Source: Leptospira sp. (GTDB lineage Bacteria > Spirochaetota > Leptospiria > Leptospirales > Leptospiraceae). Taken from it: a stretch of 64,000 nt of DNA. Numbering within the stretch: the stretch's first letter is position 1; each line of letters starts with the position of its first letter. The stretch lies in assembly GCA_020831715.1 (NCBI GenBank), contig JAFIGA010000048.1:1-64000 (forward strand), in the 5' to 3' direction. Below are positions 47,841 through 58,000 of this stretch, piece by piece. The notes below the pieces were generated by a model. The model searched no databases. It saw only the letters and a list, made by a program, of their open reading frames with translations, and was not told the origin of the DNA. The translations under genes were made by a program, and so were the position numbers.

Positions 47841-49346
47841 TCACCCCGGTACAACCAACCAGTGAGAATGAAATCCTTCGAGACGGAAGTAAATTCCATG
47901 CTCAATAACTTCTTTTCTATCTTGTGAAAATATCTGATTATTCACGAGATCCAAAAATCTAAAATTGCCCTTTGGAAAATATTTATCAATCCATTCTTGA
48001 GATGGATGGATTCTTCCGGCTACAGGAAAATGATTTGGGTTGAATATTAGCAATTCAGATTTTAAATTTTCAGCGGAGTTGCTTTCCAATAATTTAGAAA
48101 AAATAGATATTCCTTGCGGTTGATCATAAATACTTGCGGGTATTTCCTGGAAAGATAAGTCTTCGGAATTGCGATCTTGGATTCTTAGGAAAGCTCTACC
48201 ATAGAATTCATGAATAGCTGAATCTATTTCTTCGTGAGGAGCAGTAATAAGTTGTACTGGAATTCTTTTCATATATCCCTCTTTCTGCCCTTCATGAATG
48301 AGAAGACCACCCGGAAGAAATGCCAATAGGGCAAAAAAGTGGATGCTGTCGCGAAAAAAAACAGAATTAGATCGTGGTTCATCATGATTCTCCAAAAAAT
48401 GCAAAGACTTGCTCACATAGTTCGAGTCGGCATTCAGATGATAGATTAGATTATTGGAATTCTTGTGCTTTAAGTGGTCATACAAATCTTTATCGTAAGT
48501 TAGATCGAATCCCATCTCTTGCAATCTGGATTCCATATTCCAATATACTTCGGCTATGAAGATAAAATCAGGATGCAAATCTTTCGTAGAACGAATCATC
48601 TCTTCCCAATAGAAAGGCAGAGACTTCTTGCCATGGGTTCTCTCAAATACATCCGAAAGAGGAAGCATTGCCATGTCGCATCGCAAACCATCGCAGTATT
48701 TCGATAGAGTATTTAAAAAAGTTCTGTGTAGATCCAGAGTTTCTTCACTGGAAAAGTCGAATTGAATTGTGTCTGTCCAACCATCGAAATAAGGATCGCG
48801 ACCATGGGCGAAATATTTACCGAAAGAATGTAGGAAATGATTTTTGTCGAAGAAGGAAGATTGAGTTTGTGATGTTAGTTTCGGATTGAAGTACTCTTTG
48901 GATCGTTCCAAGAAGGCATCGGGGATAGAATCGATCCAAGGCGAATCAATTGCGAGATGGTTGGGAACAAAATCAAGAATCAGCTTCTTCCCTGCAGATC
49001 TTAATGTTTCGTGAAATTCGGCAAGCTGATCGAAACTATCACAGATTAAAGAATTGGGTTTATAATCATAAATTGCATAGGGAGATCCAATGATGTCGGA
49101 GGATTGCAAGTTGGGAAGACAGATTTTGAATTCTTTTTGTAGCCCCTGATGGCTTTTGGCAATCGCAACAGAAGAAGGGGAATTTTGCCAAATCCCCATG
49201 GTCCAAAGGTAGTCACAAGCCTTCATTTCCGGAAGATCCAGATAGCAAAGAGCCAAATCTTTACCGATCTTTCTTTTATTCTCCTTTGAAAAAATCCTTG
49301 TGTTGGATTCGAAGATTCTGGTTTGATGAAAGAGATGATAGCTCAC
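47841..49346 (-). CDS. Alpha-amylase (GH13) family protein
   Basis: LILDFVPNHLAIDSPW, GLRCDMAMLPL, FIAEVYW, FLENHDEPRS correspond to GH13 regions I-IV. GTG start. Confidence 0.88.
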   Translation of the reverse strand: MSYHLFHQTRIFESNTRIFSKENKRKIGKDLALCYLDLPEMKACDYLWTMGIWQNSPSSVAIAKSHQGLQKEFKICLPNLQSSDIIGSPYAIYDYKPNSLICDSFDQLAEFHETLRSAGKKLILDFVPNHLAIDSPWIDSIPDAFLERSKEYFNPKLTSQTQSSFFDKNHFLHSFGKYFAHGRDPYFDGWTDTIQFDFSSEETLDLHRTFLNTLSKYCDGLRCDMAMLPLSDVFERTHGKKSLPFYWEEMIRSTKDLHPDFIFIAEVYWNMESRLQEMGFDLTYDKDLYDHLKHKNSNNLIYHLNADSNYVSKSLHFLENHDEPRSNSVFFRDSIHFFALLAFLPGGLLIHEGQKEGYMKRIPVQLITAPHEEIDSAIHEFYGRAFLRIQDRNSEDLSFQEIPASIYDQPQGISIFSKLLESNSAENLKSELLIFNPNHFPVAGRIHPSQEWIDKYFPKGNFRFLDLVNNQIFSQDRKEVIEHGIYFRLEGFHSHWLVVPG

Positions 49347-51185
49347 TTAAGATTACTTTTTAAAACATTTATCCCACGCTGCCAACTCCTTTCTATGGTT
49401 TTTTTCCTAATTATTGCATTTTCTTTATTGCAATGCAAAGACTCTAGCTCCGGAGATTCATTTGTAAAAAAGGTGGATGATGTTCCTTGGGATGGTGATT
49501 TAGAATCCATACCCCAGCCTTTGCGAAGTGTAAATCCGGTTGCCCATCCGGAGGCGAAAAAAGGGGGAAGATTTCTGATTTACAGCCATCAATTCCCTAA
49601 GTCCCTCAATTATTACCTGAACCAGTTTACAACTACTGCGAGAATTTTCACTTCACTTTTTGAATCCTTGGCTGTCTACCATCCCCTTACTTTGGAGCCA
49701 ATGCCCCATCTTGCTAAAAAATGGGACATTTCCAAGGACAAGAAATCGTTTACATTCTATATCGATGAAAATGCAAGATGGTCCGACGGAAAACCAATCA
49801 CTGCTCATGATGTTTTATTTACATATAACACAATCATGGATAAAAACAATAATACAGCAAGCTTTCGAATCGGTCTTTCGCGTTTTAAGACCCCGAAGGT
49901 TTTGGATGATTATACAATTCGCTTTGAAGTAACCGATAGTCATTGGAACAATTTCAACGAAATAGCTTCCGGGCTTTGGATACTTCCCAAGCATCAATAT
50001 GAAGGCAAGGATTTCAATCGTGAAAATTTTGAGTTCCCGGTAGTTTCGGGGCCATATAAATTGGTTGAATCAAAAAAAGGTCGTTATGTGAAACTGGAGA
50101 GAAGGGGAGATTGGTGGCAGAGAGCTTATCCTTTTAATAAGGGTAGATATAATTTTGATCAGATCATGTACAAAGTCTACAATGAAGAGACTATTGCGCT
50201 CCAAGCTTTCAAAAAAGGTGATATAGATATATTTCCTGTCTACACTGCTTCGGTATGGGTGCAAGAAGCCAATGGAGAAGCCTTTAATAAAAATTGGGTA
50301 TCCAAATTAAGAGTCTATAATAAAAAGCCAACCGGTTTTCAAGGTTGGGCTATGAATATGAGAAGGGAACCGTTCACTGATGTTAGAGTGAGAAAGGCAA
50401 TAGCACACCTGGTCGATAGAGATCTAATGATCGAGAAACTTGCATATAATGAATATGAAGCAACCAATAGTTATTTCCCCGATTTTTATATGCTAGGTGC
50501 CAAGAATCCAAATCAACCGGTAAAGTTTAATATGGACAAAGCTAGATCCTTATTAAAAGATGCAGGTTGGGTTCCGAATTCCAGAGGTATATTAGAAAAA
50601 GACGGAAAAGAATTTCAGTTTACAATCTTGGATAGAGACAAGAAGACAGAAAAGTATTTTACAATATTTTTGGAAAGAGCAAGAGATGTGGGAATCATTG
50701 CCAAGATTGAAACAACCGACCTTGCTGCATGGTCGGCAAGAGTTGACAAATATGATTTTGACATGACCTGGGCGGCTTGGGGATCGGGAATTTTCAAAGA
50801 TCCGGAAGCGCAGTGGTTTAGTAAGTATGCCGATGAAGAAGGACAACCCAATCTTGCAGGTTTTAAAAACAAACGAGTGGATGAGATCATAGAAAAGCAA
50901 AAGACCGAATTCGATGTGAATCGAAGGAATGCTATGCTCAAAGAATTGGATATGATCGTATATAAAGATTACCCTTATGTATTGCTGTGGCATGTTGATA
51001 ACAATCGCTTGTTGTTTTGGAATAAATTTGGTATGCCCAAGGCTCCCCTTGGAAAATACGGTGATGAAAATTTTGCCTCGGACTATTGGTATTTCGATGA
51101 GGCTAGAGCCGAACAACTCAATACGGCAATGAAGAGTAAATCTAGCCTGGAATCATTTCCTACCGAAATTCGGTGGAAGGAATAG
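49323..51185 (+). CDS. ABC transporter family-5 (oligopeptide-type) solute-binding lipoprotein
   Basis: LAKKWDISKDKKSFTFYIDENARWSDGKPITAHDVLFTYN, RKAIAHLVDRDLMIEKL; lipobox IIAFSLLQC. True start may be 49326 to 49395. Confidence 0.9.
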   Translation: MMKEMIAHLRLLFKTFIPRCQLLSMVFFLIIAFSLLQCKDSSSGDSFVKKVDDVPWDGDLESIPQPLRSVNPVAHPEAKKGGRFLIYSHQFPKSLNYYLNQFTTTARIFTSLFESLAVYHPLTLEPMPHLAKKWDISKDKKSFTFYIDENARWSDGKPITAHDVLFTYNTIMDKNNNTASFRIGLSRFKTPKVLDDYTIRFEVTDSHWNNFNEIASGLWILPKHQYEGKDFNRENFEFPVVSGPYKLVESKKGRYVKLERRGDWWQRAYPFNKGRYNFDQIMYKVYNEETIALQAFKKGDIDIFPVYTASVWVQEANGEAFNKNWVSKLRVYNKKPTGFQGWAMNMRREPFTDVRVRKAIAHLVDRDLMIEKLAYNEYEATNSYFPDFYMLGAKNPNQPVKFNMDKARSLLKDAGWVPNSRGILEKDGKEFQFTILDRDKKTEKYFTIFLERARDVGIIAKIETTDLAAWSARVDKYDFDMTWAAWGSGIFKDPEAQWFSKYADEEGQPNLAGFKNKRVDEIIEKQKTEFDVNRRNAMLKELDMIVYKDYPYVLLWHVDNNRLLFWNKFGMPKAPLGKYGDENFASDYWYFDEARAEQLNTAMKSKSSLESFPTEIRWKE

Positions 51186-51231
51186 TTGGTTAGAACATAA
51201 CCAACTTAAGCTGTAGCTTAGAGGCGAAAAA

Positions 51232-52308
51232 ATGTCGGAAGAAGAAAAAGATTGGAAGGGGAAGATTGTTGAATTTTGGAATTCCAATGTAGGTCTAAAC
51301 AAGATTCCCAATTTTTTGGATCTCTTGGAAAAGGGTCTGGAGAAAGAACTTCCTCTTGAACCGGGAGAAGAGGATAAGGAAATACCCATTCCTATTGCCC
51401 AACTTCCCGTTGATGCGAAGTTAAGAGATTCCGGCTGGATACGAAAAACCTACGAAAGAATATTCCCAACTTCTCATATATTTCGATTGAATTACCGATA
51501 TGGACGGGAATTTCTGGATAATTTCATGCCCATCTCGCATGGAGACTATATTGGGCGAGGTTCATATAAATTTGTTTATAAATTACCTTGGAATCAAGTT
51601 GTAAAGGTTGGAAAATCCAAATTCCCCTCCGATCCATTATTTGGCTCACTCTACAAAGAAGTGGCACGTAACATGGAAAAGTATCTAAAGCCTGAGGAAT
51701 TGAATTTAAAAAAATTCCTACAGAATAAGACTTCAAGTAGATCTATAAAAGATGATATAGAATTCAAGTTCAGAAGATTGGGTTTGGAAAGACTGCAGTA
51801 TTGGAAGTTAAAATCGCTAATTCCGGATTTGGTTCTACCAACTAGATTCTATATGGGTTTGAAAACCAGAAAAACTCCTTGGGGAATTCCTTTAGTTACG
51901 ATCACTCCCTGCGATAATCAGAAACTTCTTCCCGGTAAGCATGTAAAAGAATTTATTTCTTTGGGTGAAAAGATTCCCCAAAACCCGATAGCAGACACTT
52001 TGTTCCCCAAGTGGAAGTTGAATTTTGATACGCATCAATTCGGAGAAATCAGTAGAGGTAGGTTGAAACGAATCGCTTTTGATTTTCAGAGGTTGATTGA
52101 AGTTACTAAGTTCTTGGCAGACGAAGAAAAATTGATATTCGATGTTCACTCTGAAAATATAATCATCACAATACCGGATTTTACACTGAAGTTATTCGAT
52201 TATCATTTGTTTGATGATCATCTCTATGAGCCAAGCCAAGAAAATCCAAACCCGGAAATGGATCATATTCGGGTTATGGAAGAATTTATTCGGTCATTCG
52301 AATTATGA
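51232..52308 (+). CDS. Hypothetical protein with protein-kinase-like (PKL) sequence features
   Basis: G-loop-like IGRGSYKFVYKLPWNQVVKVGK, catalytic-loop-like FDVHSENIII, DFG-like KLFDYHLF. Confidence 0.6.
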   Translation: MSEEEKDWKGKIVEFWNSNVGLNKIPNFLDLLEKGLEKELPLEPGEEDKEIPIPIAQLPVDAKLRDSGWIRKTYERIFPTSHIFRLNYRYGREFLDNFMPISHGDYIGRGSYKFVYKLPWNQVVKVGKSKFPSDPLFGSLYKEVARNMEKYLKPEELNLKKFLQNKTSSRSIKDDIEFKFRRLGLERLQYWKLKSLIPDLVLPTRFYMGLKTRKTPWGIPLVTITPCDNQKLLPGKHVKEFISLGEKIPQNPIADTLFPKWKLNFDTHQFGEISRGRLKRIAFDFQRLIEVTKFLADEEKLIFDVHSENIIITIPDFTLKLFDYHLFDDHLYEPSQENPNPEMDHIRVMEEFIRSFEL

Positions 52309-53819
52309 ATTTTATTTATTCTTGGATACATATATATCATAAGAGAATATTGTTCGTCTCGGGAATTCTAATTGGACTTATTGGAGCAATTCAGTATGCC
52401 TGGATTTCGGATGATGCATACATAAGTTATATCTATTCAAGGAATCTTTGGGAAGGAAGTGGTTTGGTATTCCAATTAGGGGAGAGAGTTGAGGGTTATA
52501 CAAACTTTCTTTGGACTATCTTAATTACTCTTTCGTTTCCGTTGGGGATTCGAATTGAAGATTTTTCAATTGGTTTAGGTATTCTTTTTTATTTCTTCAC
52601 TCTGATCTATTTAAGAAATCCCTATTTAGTATTTAGCTATTCTTTGTTTTATTTTGGATGGGAGTTTGGCACGAGTGGACTTGAGACATCTATGTTTACC
52701 TGTGCCATAGTAGCCGGCTACCATTATTGGAAGAATAAAGCATGGGGAGAACTTTTCCTCTTGGCAACACTTCTTCCTCTCATTCGTCCGGAAGGAGCGA
52801 TGTTTTCCTTATTTTACTTCTTATACTATATAGTAAAATCAAACCCCGGTGAATTAAAAATATCTTTTTGGTTCACCAAGAGAAATTTATTTTTATTCAT
52901 GTTATCATTGTTTTTTATTTTATTGTATATCTCTAAGGTTGTCTACTACGGGGATTTATTACCCAATACATTCTATGCCAAGGCGGGAGAAGGCGATTAT
53001 TTCAATCAGGGCTTTATATATCTTTTTTATTTTTATAAAGAGTATATTGTTTTCTCCATTTTCTTACTGGTGGGAGTAGTATTTTCTAGATCCCCCTTTT
53101 CATGGTTGGTAATAGCTTATCTATTCTACATTCTGTATGTAGGCGGAGACTTTATGTTTTCCAGATTTTTAATACCAATAATACCGGTGTCCATGATTCT
53201 AACATGGGATAGGCTTACTTCTTCTTTTCATTCTTGGAATGAAAAGTTTCAAAATAATGGAAAAATATTTTCATATTCTATACTTTTATTATTTATACTA
53301 TCACCCATGCTTTCGACCGGATCTTTTACCAAACACTCAAAAGAAATATTTCTGGAGACAGGTATTTCCCATGAAAGGCAGATCTATAAAAATCTCGGTA
53401 AATCATCGCTGGATTATGATTTGGATGCTCTTAAGGATTTCAAGGTCTCCTTTTGGGGAGCACAAGCTCATTTTGTTTACTATCTTCGACCTAAATTGGC
53501 AATTGAGTCTTCAACAGGACTTACCGATTTGTATTTAGCTAGAAGGAGGATCGACAAACGTGGTACTATCGGACATGAAAAGAATGCACCCATTGATTAT
53601 TTAAAGAAAAGAGGGGTGAATATTGTAATGGCAGATGTTTATGGAGAGCTGGGGGATTCAAGAAGGGATTTAATTTACAAATGGGGAAATAATTTATTGA
53701 CTTGGAAAATTTTGGATTTAGATCAGGATGGTTTTAACTACTTGAATAATCACCCTAATTTTGATACATCCCGGTTAGATATGTCAATATGGACAAATAC
53801 ATATAAAAAGGTTGAGTGA
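52305..53819 (+). CDS. GT-C-type membrane glycosyltransferase-like protein (AftB-like)
   Basis: Multiple TM segments; WISDDAYISYIYSRNLWEGSGLVFQLGERVEGYTNFLWT, LIRPEGAMF. Confidence 0.75.
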   Translation: MNFIYSWIHIYHKRILFVSGILIGLIGAIQYAWISDDAYISYIYSRNLWEGSGLVFQLGERVEGYTNFLWTILITLSFPLGIRIEDFSIGLGILFYFFTLIYLRNPYLVFSYSLFYFGWEFGTSGLETSMFTCAIVAGYHYWKNKAWGELFLLATLLPLIRPEGAMFSLFYFLYYIVKSNPGELKISFWFTKRNLFLFMLSLFFILLYISKVVYYGDLLPNTFYAKAGEGDYFNQGFIYLFYFYKEYIVFSIFLLVGVVFSRSPFSWLVIAYLFYILYVGGDFMFSRFLIPIIPVSMILTWDRLTSSFHSWNEKFQNNGKIFSYSILLLFILSPMLSTGSFTKHSKEIFLETGISHERQIYKNLGKSSLDYDLDALKDFKVSFWGAQAHFVYYLRPKLAIESSTGLTDLYLARRRIDKRGTIGHEKNAPIDYLKKRGVNIVMADVYGELGDSRRDLIYKWGNNLLTWKILDLDQDGFNYLNNHPNFDTSRLDMSIWTNTYKKVE

Positions 53820-53822
53820 AGA

Positions 53823-54551
53823 ATGATAAAAATAGACATTACTACAAATTATGGAATAGTAAATCTTTTCAGTTATGGGAAAGATTCTCTTCCCGAGTAT
53901 AAGAATGAAGATTGGACGCAATATACCAAAACCTCAGTATCGGAATTGTTCAATCATCCGAAAGAGTCGATATTTTGTCTGAATCAAGTTCATGGAAAAG
54001 AAATTATTTCCATACAGAAAGATTCCGATATTTCAAAATTTTACCAATCCGATTCTCCTGCGAATTCTGTTCCCGATGCGGATGGATTGGTTACTACTTT
54101 GGATTCGAAAATTTTGACCATACGAACAGCTGATTGTGTGCCGGTTCTAATCTGGAGTTATGATACTCCCTTCATTGCCGCACTTCATATAGGTTGGAAG
54201 GGAGCATCCATTGGAATGCTTACTTCTTTTTTGGATACATATACAAAGCCAAGCGATAAGTTGGGTTTTTATATCGGGCCTTCCATATCAGCGGAGAATT
54301 ATGAAGTAGGAGAAGATGTTGCGAATTTATTCTCCAACACAAAATCAATAGCACCATCAATTCATGGCAATCCCGGTCATTTTCAATTGGATTTATGTAA
54401 GTTTATTGCAACCCAGATTCGAGAACGTTTCCCTGCAGCTATGCTTCTTGATTCCGGCGAAGATACTTTTCATTCCAACAATTGGTTTAGTCATAGGGCA
54501 GGAGAATTGGGAAGAAACCTTCATGGAATTCGATTTTTCGCTTTATCTTAA
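53823..54551 (+). CDS. pgeF: Peptidoglycan editing factor PgeF / laccase-domain (YfiH) protein
   Basis: CLNQVHGKEI, DADGLVTTLDSKILTIRTADCVPVLIW, ALHIGWKGASIGM, YIGPSISAENYEVG. Confidence 0.94.
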   Translation: MIKIDITTNYGIVNLFSYGKDSLPEYKNEDWTQYTKTSVSELFNHPKESIFCLNQVHGKEIISIQKDSDISKFYQSDSPANSVPDADGLVTTLDSKILTIRTADCVPVLIWSYDTPFIAALHIGWKGASIGMLTSFLDTYTKPSDKLGFYIGPSISAENYEVGEDVANLFSNTKSIAPSIHGNPGHFQLDLCKFIATQIRERFPAAMLLDSGEDTFHSNNWFSHRAGELGRNLHGIRFFALS

Positions 54552-54577
54552 AATAGACTCAGGAATTCTGAAACAAT

Positions 54578-54856
54578 ATGGATTTTTTATTAAAATTAGA
54601 AGACACACTGAGACAGAGAAAGAAGGATCTTCCCGAGAATTCCTATACCGGGGGACTATTCCGAGATGGCATCGATCGTATTTTGAAAAAAGTAGGAGAA
54701 GAGTCAGGTGAGGTGATTATCGCTTCGAAAAATGAGAATTCCAATGAGTTCATTCATGAGATTGCTGATTTGGTCTTTCATTTGGAAATGCTTTTGGTGG
54801 AAAAAGGCAAGAGCTTTCAAGATGTAGTGAAAGAATTGGAAAAAAGACACTCTTAA
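54578..54856 (+). CDS. hisE: Phosphoribosyl-ATP diphosphatase
   Basis: [45 protein letters not shown]. Confidence 0.93.
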   Translation: MDFLLKLEDTLRQRKKDLPENSYTGGLFRDGIDRILKKVGEESGEVIIASKNENSNEFIHEIADLVFHLEMLLVEKGKSFQDVVKELEKRHS

Positions 54857-54863
54857 AGCCAAG

Positions 54864-55922
54864 GTGGTAGTCCTACAATTTCTTCTCTATCCACTATCTT
54901 TAATCTATCAGTTCTTATTTTTTTTAAATAAGAGGAGTATAAAAAGTTTCTCATTAGAAACAGATCTTGTCCTAAGCGTTGGCAACCTATCTGTTGGAGG
55001 AACTGGTAAAACTCCATTTACTATTTATTTAATTCAGTCTCTGAAATCTGTTTTTCCCAATCATAACTTTACAGTTTTATCTCGAGGTTATGGTGGAAGT
55101 TGGTCAAGAACCAACGGAGAAGTTCAAGTTGATTCAATTGCAAGTCAAGCCGGTGATGAACCAGCATTAATAAAACAGAATATTCCTTATGCTCAAGTGC
55201 TGGTTGGAAGCAATCGGCTCGCATCCTACAAAAAATATGTGAATCAAGAATCCAGACCGATTGTAGTTTTGGATGATGGATTCCAACATTTCCGAATTCA
55301 GAGAAATATCGATATTGTGTTGATTGACTCAACCAGATTATTGGGATCCGGGCTAACTCTACCTGCGGGATATTTACGAGAAACTCTGTCTGCTCTCAAT
55401 CGAGCTCATGCTGTGGTATTTACCAGATATCGCGAAGGAGAGGAAAACCATATCAATTGGGAAAAATTAGTCAGAATTCGTTCCTCCATCATGGATAATT
55501 TTCCGGATCTTGAAATATTTCATGCCAGTGAAGACAGAGGATTGCCTCTATTTTGGAAAGATGGCAAATGGAAGGAGAGAGATTGGAATGATTTATCCAA
55601 CAAATCCATCTTCGCTTTTTGTGGCTTGGGCAATCCTAAGCCATTTTTTAGATCTCTGGAAAAAGAAGTGCGAACTAAAATACATAAAAAATCTTATCCG
55701 GATCACTATTCATTTAAAAAGAGAGATATAAGATTTCTAAGCTCCAAAGCGGCTGAATTCATCCTTTGTACAGAAAAAGATATAGTAAAAATATCCAATG
55801 AAGATAAGAATCGTTTCGAAGGAAGACTGGGATATATTCCTATCAACACCAAGGTTTGGGAAGAGACGAAGTGGATTAATTTTTTAAAAAACGTTGGGGA
55901 GAAATTCCTCGGTAAACACTGA
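54864..55922 (+). CDS. lpxK: Tetraacyldisaccharide 4'-kinase
   Basis: VGNLSVGGTGKTPFTIYL, SRGYGGSW, DDGFQHFRIQRNIDIVLID, GLGNPKPFF. Confidence 0.94.
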   Translation: MVVLQFLLYPLSLIYQFLFFLNKRSIKSFSLETDLVLSVGNLSVGGTGKTPFTIYLIQSLKSVFPNHNFTVLSRGYGGSWSRTNGEVQVDSIASQAGDEPALIKQNIPYAQVLVGSNRLASYKKYVNQESRPIVVLDDGFQHFRIQRNIDIVLIDSTRLLGSGLTLPAGYLRETLSALNRAHAVVFTRYREGEENHINWEKLVRIRSSIMDNFPDLEIFHASEDRGLPLFWKDGKWKERDWNDLSNKSIFAFCGLGNPKPFFRSLEKEVRTKIHKKSYPDHYSFKKRDIRFLSSKAAEFILCTEKDIVKISNEDKNRFEGRLGYIPINTKVWEETKWINFLKNVGEKFLGKH

Positions 55923-57756
55923 TGGGAATAGGGAGTGGCTCTCCCAAAATGATACAAGCCAGTATCTCTCCCCCTAATAGGGAATAAACTAACCCTCTAG
56001 ATCCTAAACCGGAATACACATAAGAATTGAAAAGATTACCAATTATCGGTTGTCGGTCTTTGGATTGAGCTCTATGCGAGACTCTGTAGAGATTCCCTTC
56101 CCATCCATCTCCAACCATTTTTAATTTTCTATTATCCATCCATTGGTTTAGATTTTTCGGATTGGAAAGTGTAGATGAAACCTCTGTCAGTTGTTTCATA
56201 TCCTGTATGATTTTCAACTCATCCGTTTCTCGCCAAGGATCATCGGGATGATACTCGTCATAGGTGGATCCTACTACCCACATTTTCCCATCCAAAGGTG
56301 TAATGTAGGAGTCGCAACACAAAGGATGACTCGGTGGATTTACAAAAACTTCTGAATCTAGGTAAGCTAGCTGACCTCTAACTTTTTTTAGGTAAGGGAA
56401 TGCCGTGGACTTTTCCGCAAGCCAAGAGTTTAGATGAAAGGAATTACAATAGGCAATTATGGCTTTTCCCTCCAACTCGTTACTTGAAGTTAAATTGAAC
56501 CCGGAAGTTAAATCAGAATAAGAATCTGACGTTTGTTTTTGTTTATACACTTCAAAATAATCTTCATTGTGAAAGTGAATCCATTTTGAATCCAATAGGG
56601 CATTGACAAATTCTTTCGGAAAAATTGTCCTTCCTTCCGGAAAATGAATTTTATCTTTTGATTCACTCAGGGAAGCGACCGACTCAGGAATGGGAAAACT
56701 CTCGAGAGCACTGAGATACCTATCTTTCTTGGCTTGTGTATCCAAAAGAAAATCCAGTCCTTGCGCTCCCAATGAAGATTGAAACTTGGAGCTTCGAAAC
56801 TGATTGAGTGCGTGATAGAAGCAATGCAAAGAAAACAGAGAAGAGGGTATTGGAAATTTTGTAAGATAGGGATAGAATATCCCTGCCGGATTACCGGAAG
56901 CACCGTTAGCAATTCCATTCGGGTCGAATACATGGGATGTAATTTCACGAAGAGAAAGTGCATAGGCTAGGCTTGCCCCCGCAATTCCTGCACCTAATAT
57001 ATTAATGTGGGATGGTTTTTTTTTACGGTTATTGGGAAAGATAGCGAATCTATCCAAGTCTGAATGGGAATTGGAGCCGCCGACTTTTGACATTACTCCC
57101 ACAGACATCTCTCTCTTTCTTCCAAAACCAGGGACTTTCCGGACTGCAAATCCTACAGCTTCCAAGCCCTTCCTAACAAATCCTGCCGATGTATAAGTTG
57201 CAAAGGTTGTCCCCGTTCGAGAAAGTCTCGCCATTTCGTTGAATACTTTAGAAGACCACATCTCCGGATTTTTGGAAGGACTAAAACCGTCCAAGAACCA
57301 AGCATCCACTTCAGCATCCAATTCTTCTAATACCGATTCTGCTTTACCGAATAGAATTAGAAGTGAGATTTTAGAACTGGGAAATTGGAATTTATAAAAT
57401 CCCGGAGAATACAATCTATACTGTTCTAATAATTGATTTAGATAGGGCTTAAGTTCCGGTAAAACTTCCAAGTATTTTTGAATGCTTGCAGTATCGAGTG
57501 GATGAGCTTCCACTGAAATATAGTATAACCATTTGCCCCGTGATGCACATCCACCTTCTTCCCATAATTTCCATGTGGCAAGAAAATTGAGCCCTGTTCC
57601 AAATCCTGTTTCTGCTATCGTAAAATTTCCATTCTCCAAGGACTGCCATCGGTCTCTTAGTTTGTTTCCATCCAAGAATACATAACGAGTCTCATCGAGT
57701 CCACCTTCTTTGGAAAAATAAACGTCTCCATAGATATCGCTGAAGGGAGTTTCCAT
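55876..57756 (-). CDS. mnmC: Bifunctional tRNA 5-methylaminomethyl-2-thiouridine biosynthesis protein MnmC
   Basis: N-terminal methyltransferase (FTIAETGFGTGLNFLATW, DAWFLDGFSPSKNPEMW) plus C-terminal FAD oxidoreductase (INILGAGIAGASLAYALSLR). Confidence 0.94.
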   Translation of the reverse strand: METPFSDIYGDVYFSKEGGLDETRYVFLDGNKLRDRWQSLENGNFTIAETGFGTGLNFLATWKLWEEGGCASRGKWLYYISVEAHPLDTASIQKYLEVLPELKPYLNQLLEQYRLYSPGFYKFQFPSSKISLLILFGKAESVLEELDAEVDAWFLDGFSPSKNPEMWSSKVFNEMARLSRTGTTFATYTSAGFVRKGLEAVGFAVRKVPGFGRKREMSVGVMSKVGGSNSHSDLDRFAIFPNNRKKKPSHINILGAGIAGASLAYALSLREITSHVFDPNGIANGASGNPAGIFYPYLTKFPIPSSLFSLHCFYHALNQFRSSKFQSSLGAQGLDFLLDTQAKKDRYLSALESFPIPESVASLSESKDKIHFPEGRTIFPKEFVNALLDSKWIHFHNEDYFEVYKQKQTSDSYSDLTSGFNLTSSNELEGKAIIAYCNSFHLNSWLAEKSTAFPYLKKVRGQLAYLDSEVFVNPPSHPLCCDSYITPLDGKMWVVGSTYDEYHPDDPWRETDELKIIQDMKQLTEVSSTLSNPKNLNQWMDNRKLKMVGDGWEGNLYRVSHRAQSKDRQPIIGNLFNSYVYSGLGSRGLVYSLLGGEILACIILGEPLPIPISVYRGISPQRFLKN

Positions 57757-57760
57757 AGAC

Positions 57761-58000
57761 TTAGGATTGTTTTTTTAGACGAAATGTAATCGAGTGAAAG
57801 AATGCCTTCCAGTCATAATCAATTTCCAAAGATTTCATTTCTTCTTCACATCCGAATTTTATGAAATCGAAAACTTCACTCTTACTCATTCCTACAGACT
57901 CAGAGATATCATGAACCGCCCGGTCCATTCTCCTTGCATCCCGATCACTGAGTTGAAATTCGTTTTGGAGTTCTAATTCAAAATAGGTAAGCTGTATCAT
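57761..58000 (-). CDS. Small hypothetical protein (79 aa)
   Basis: Fits tightly between Fe-ADH and mnmC on the same strand. Confidence 0.7.
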   Translation of the reverse strand: MIQLTYFELELQNEFQLSDRDARRMDRAVHDISESVGMSKSEVFDFIKFGCEEEMKSLEIDYDWKAFFHSITFRLKKQS

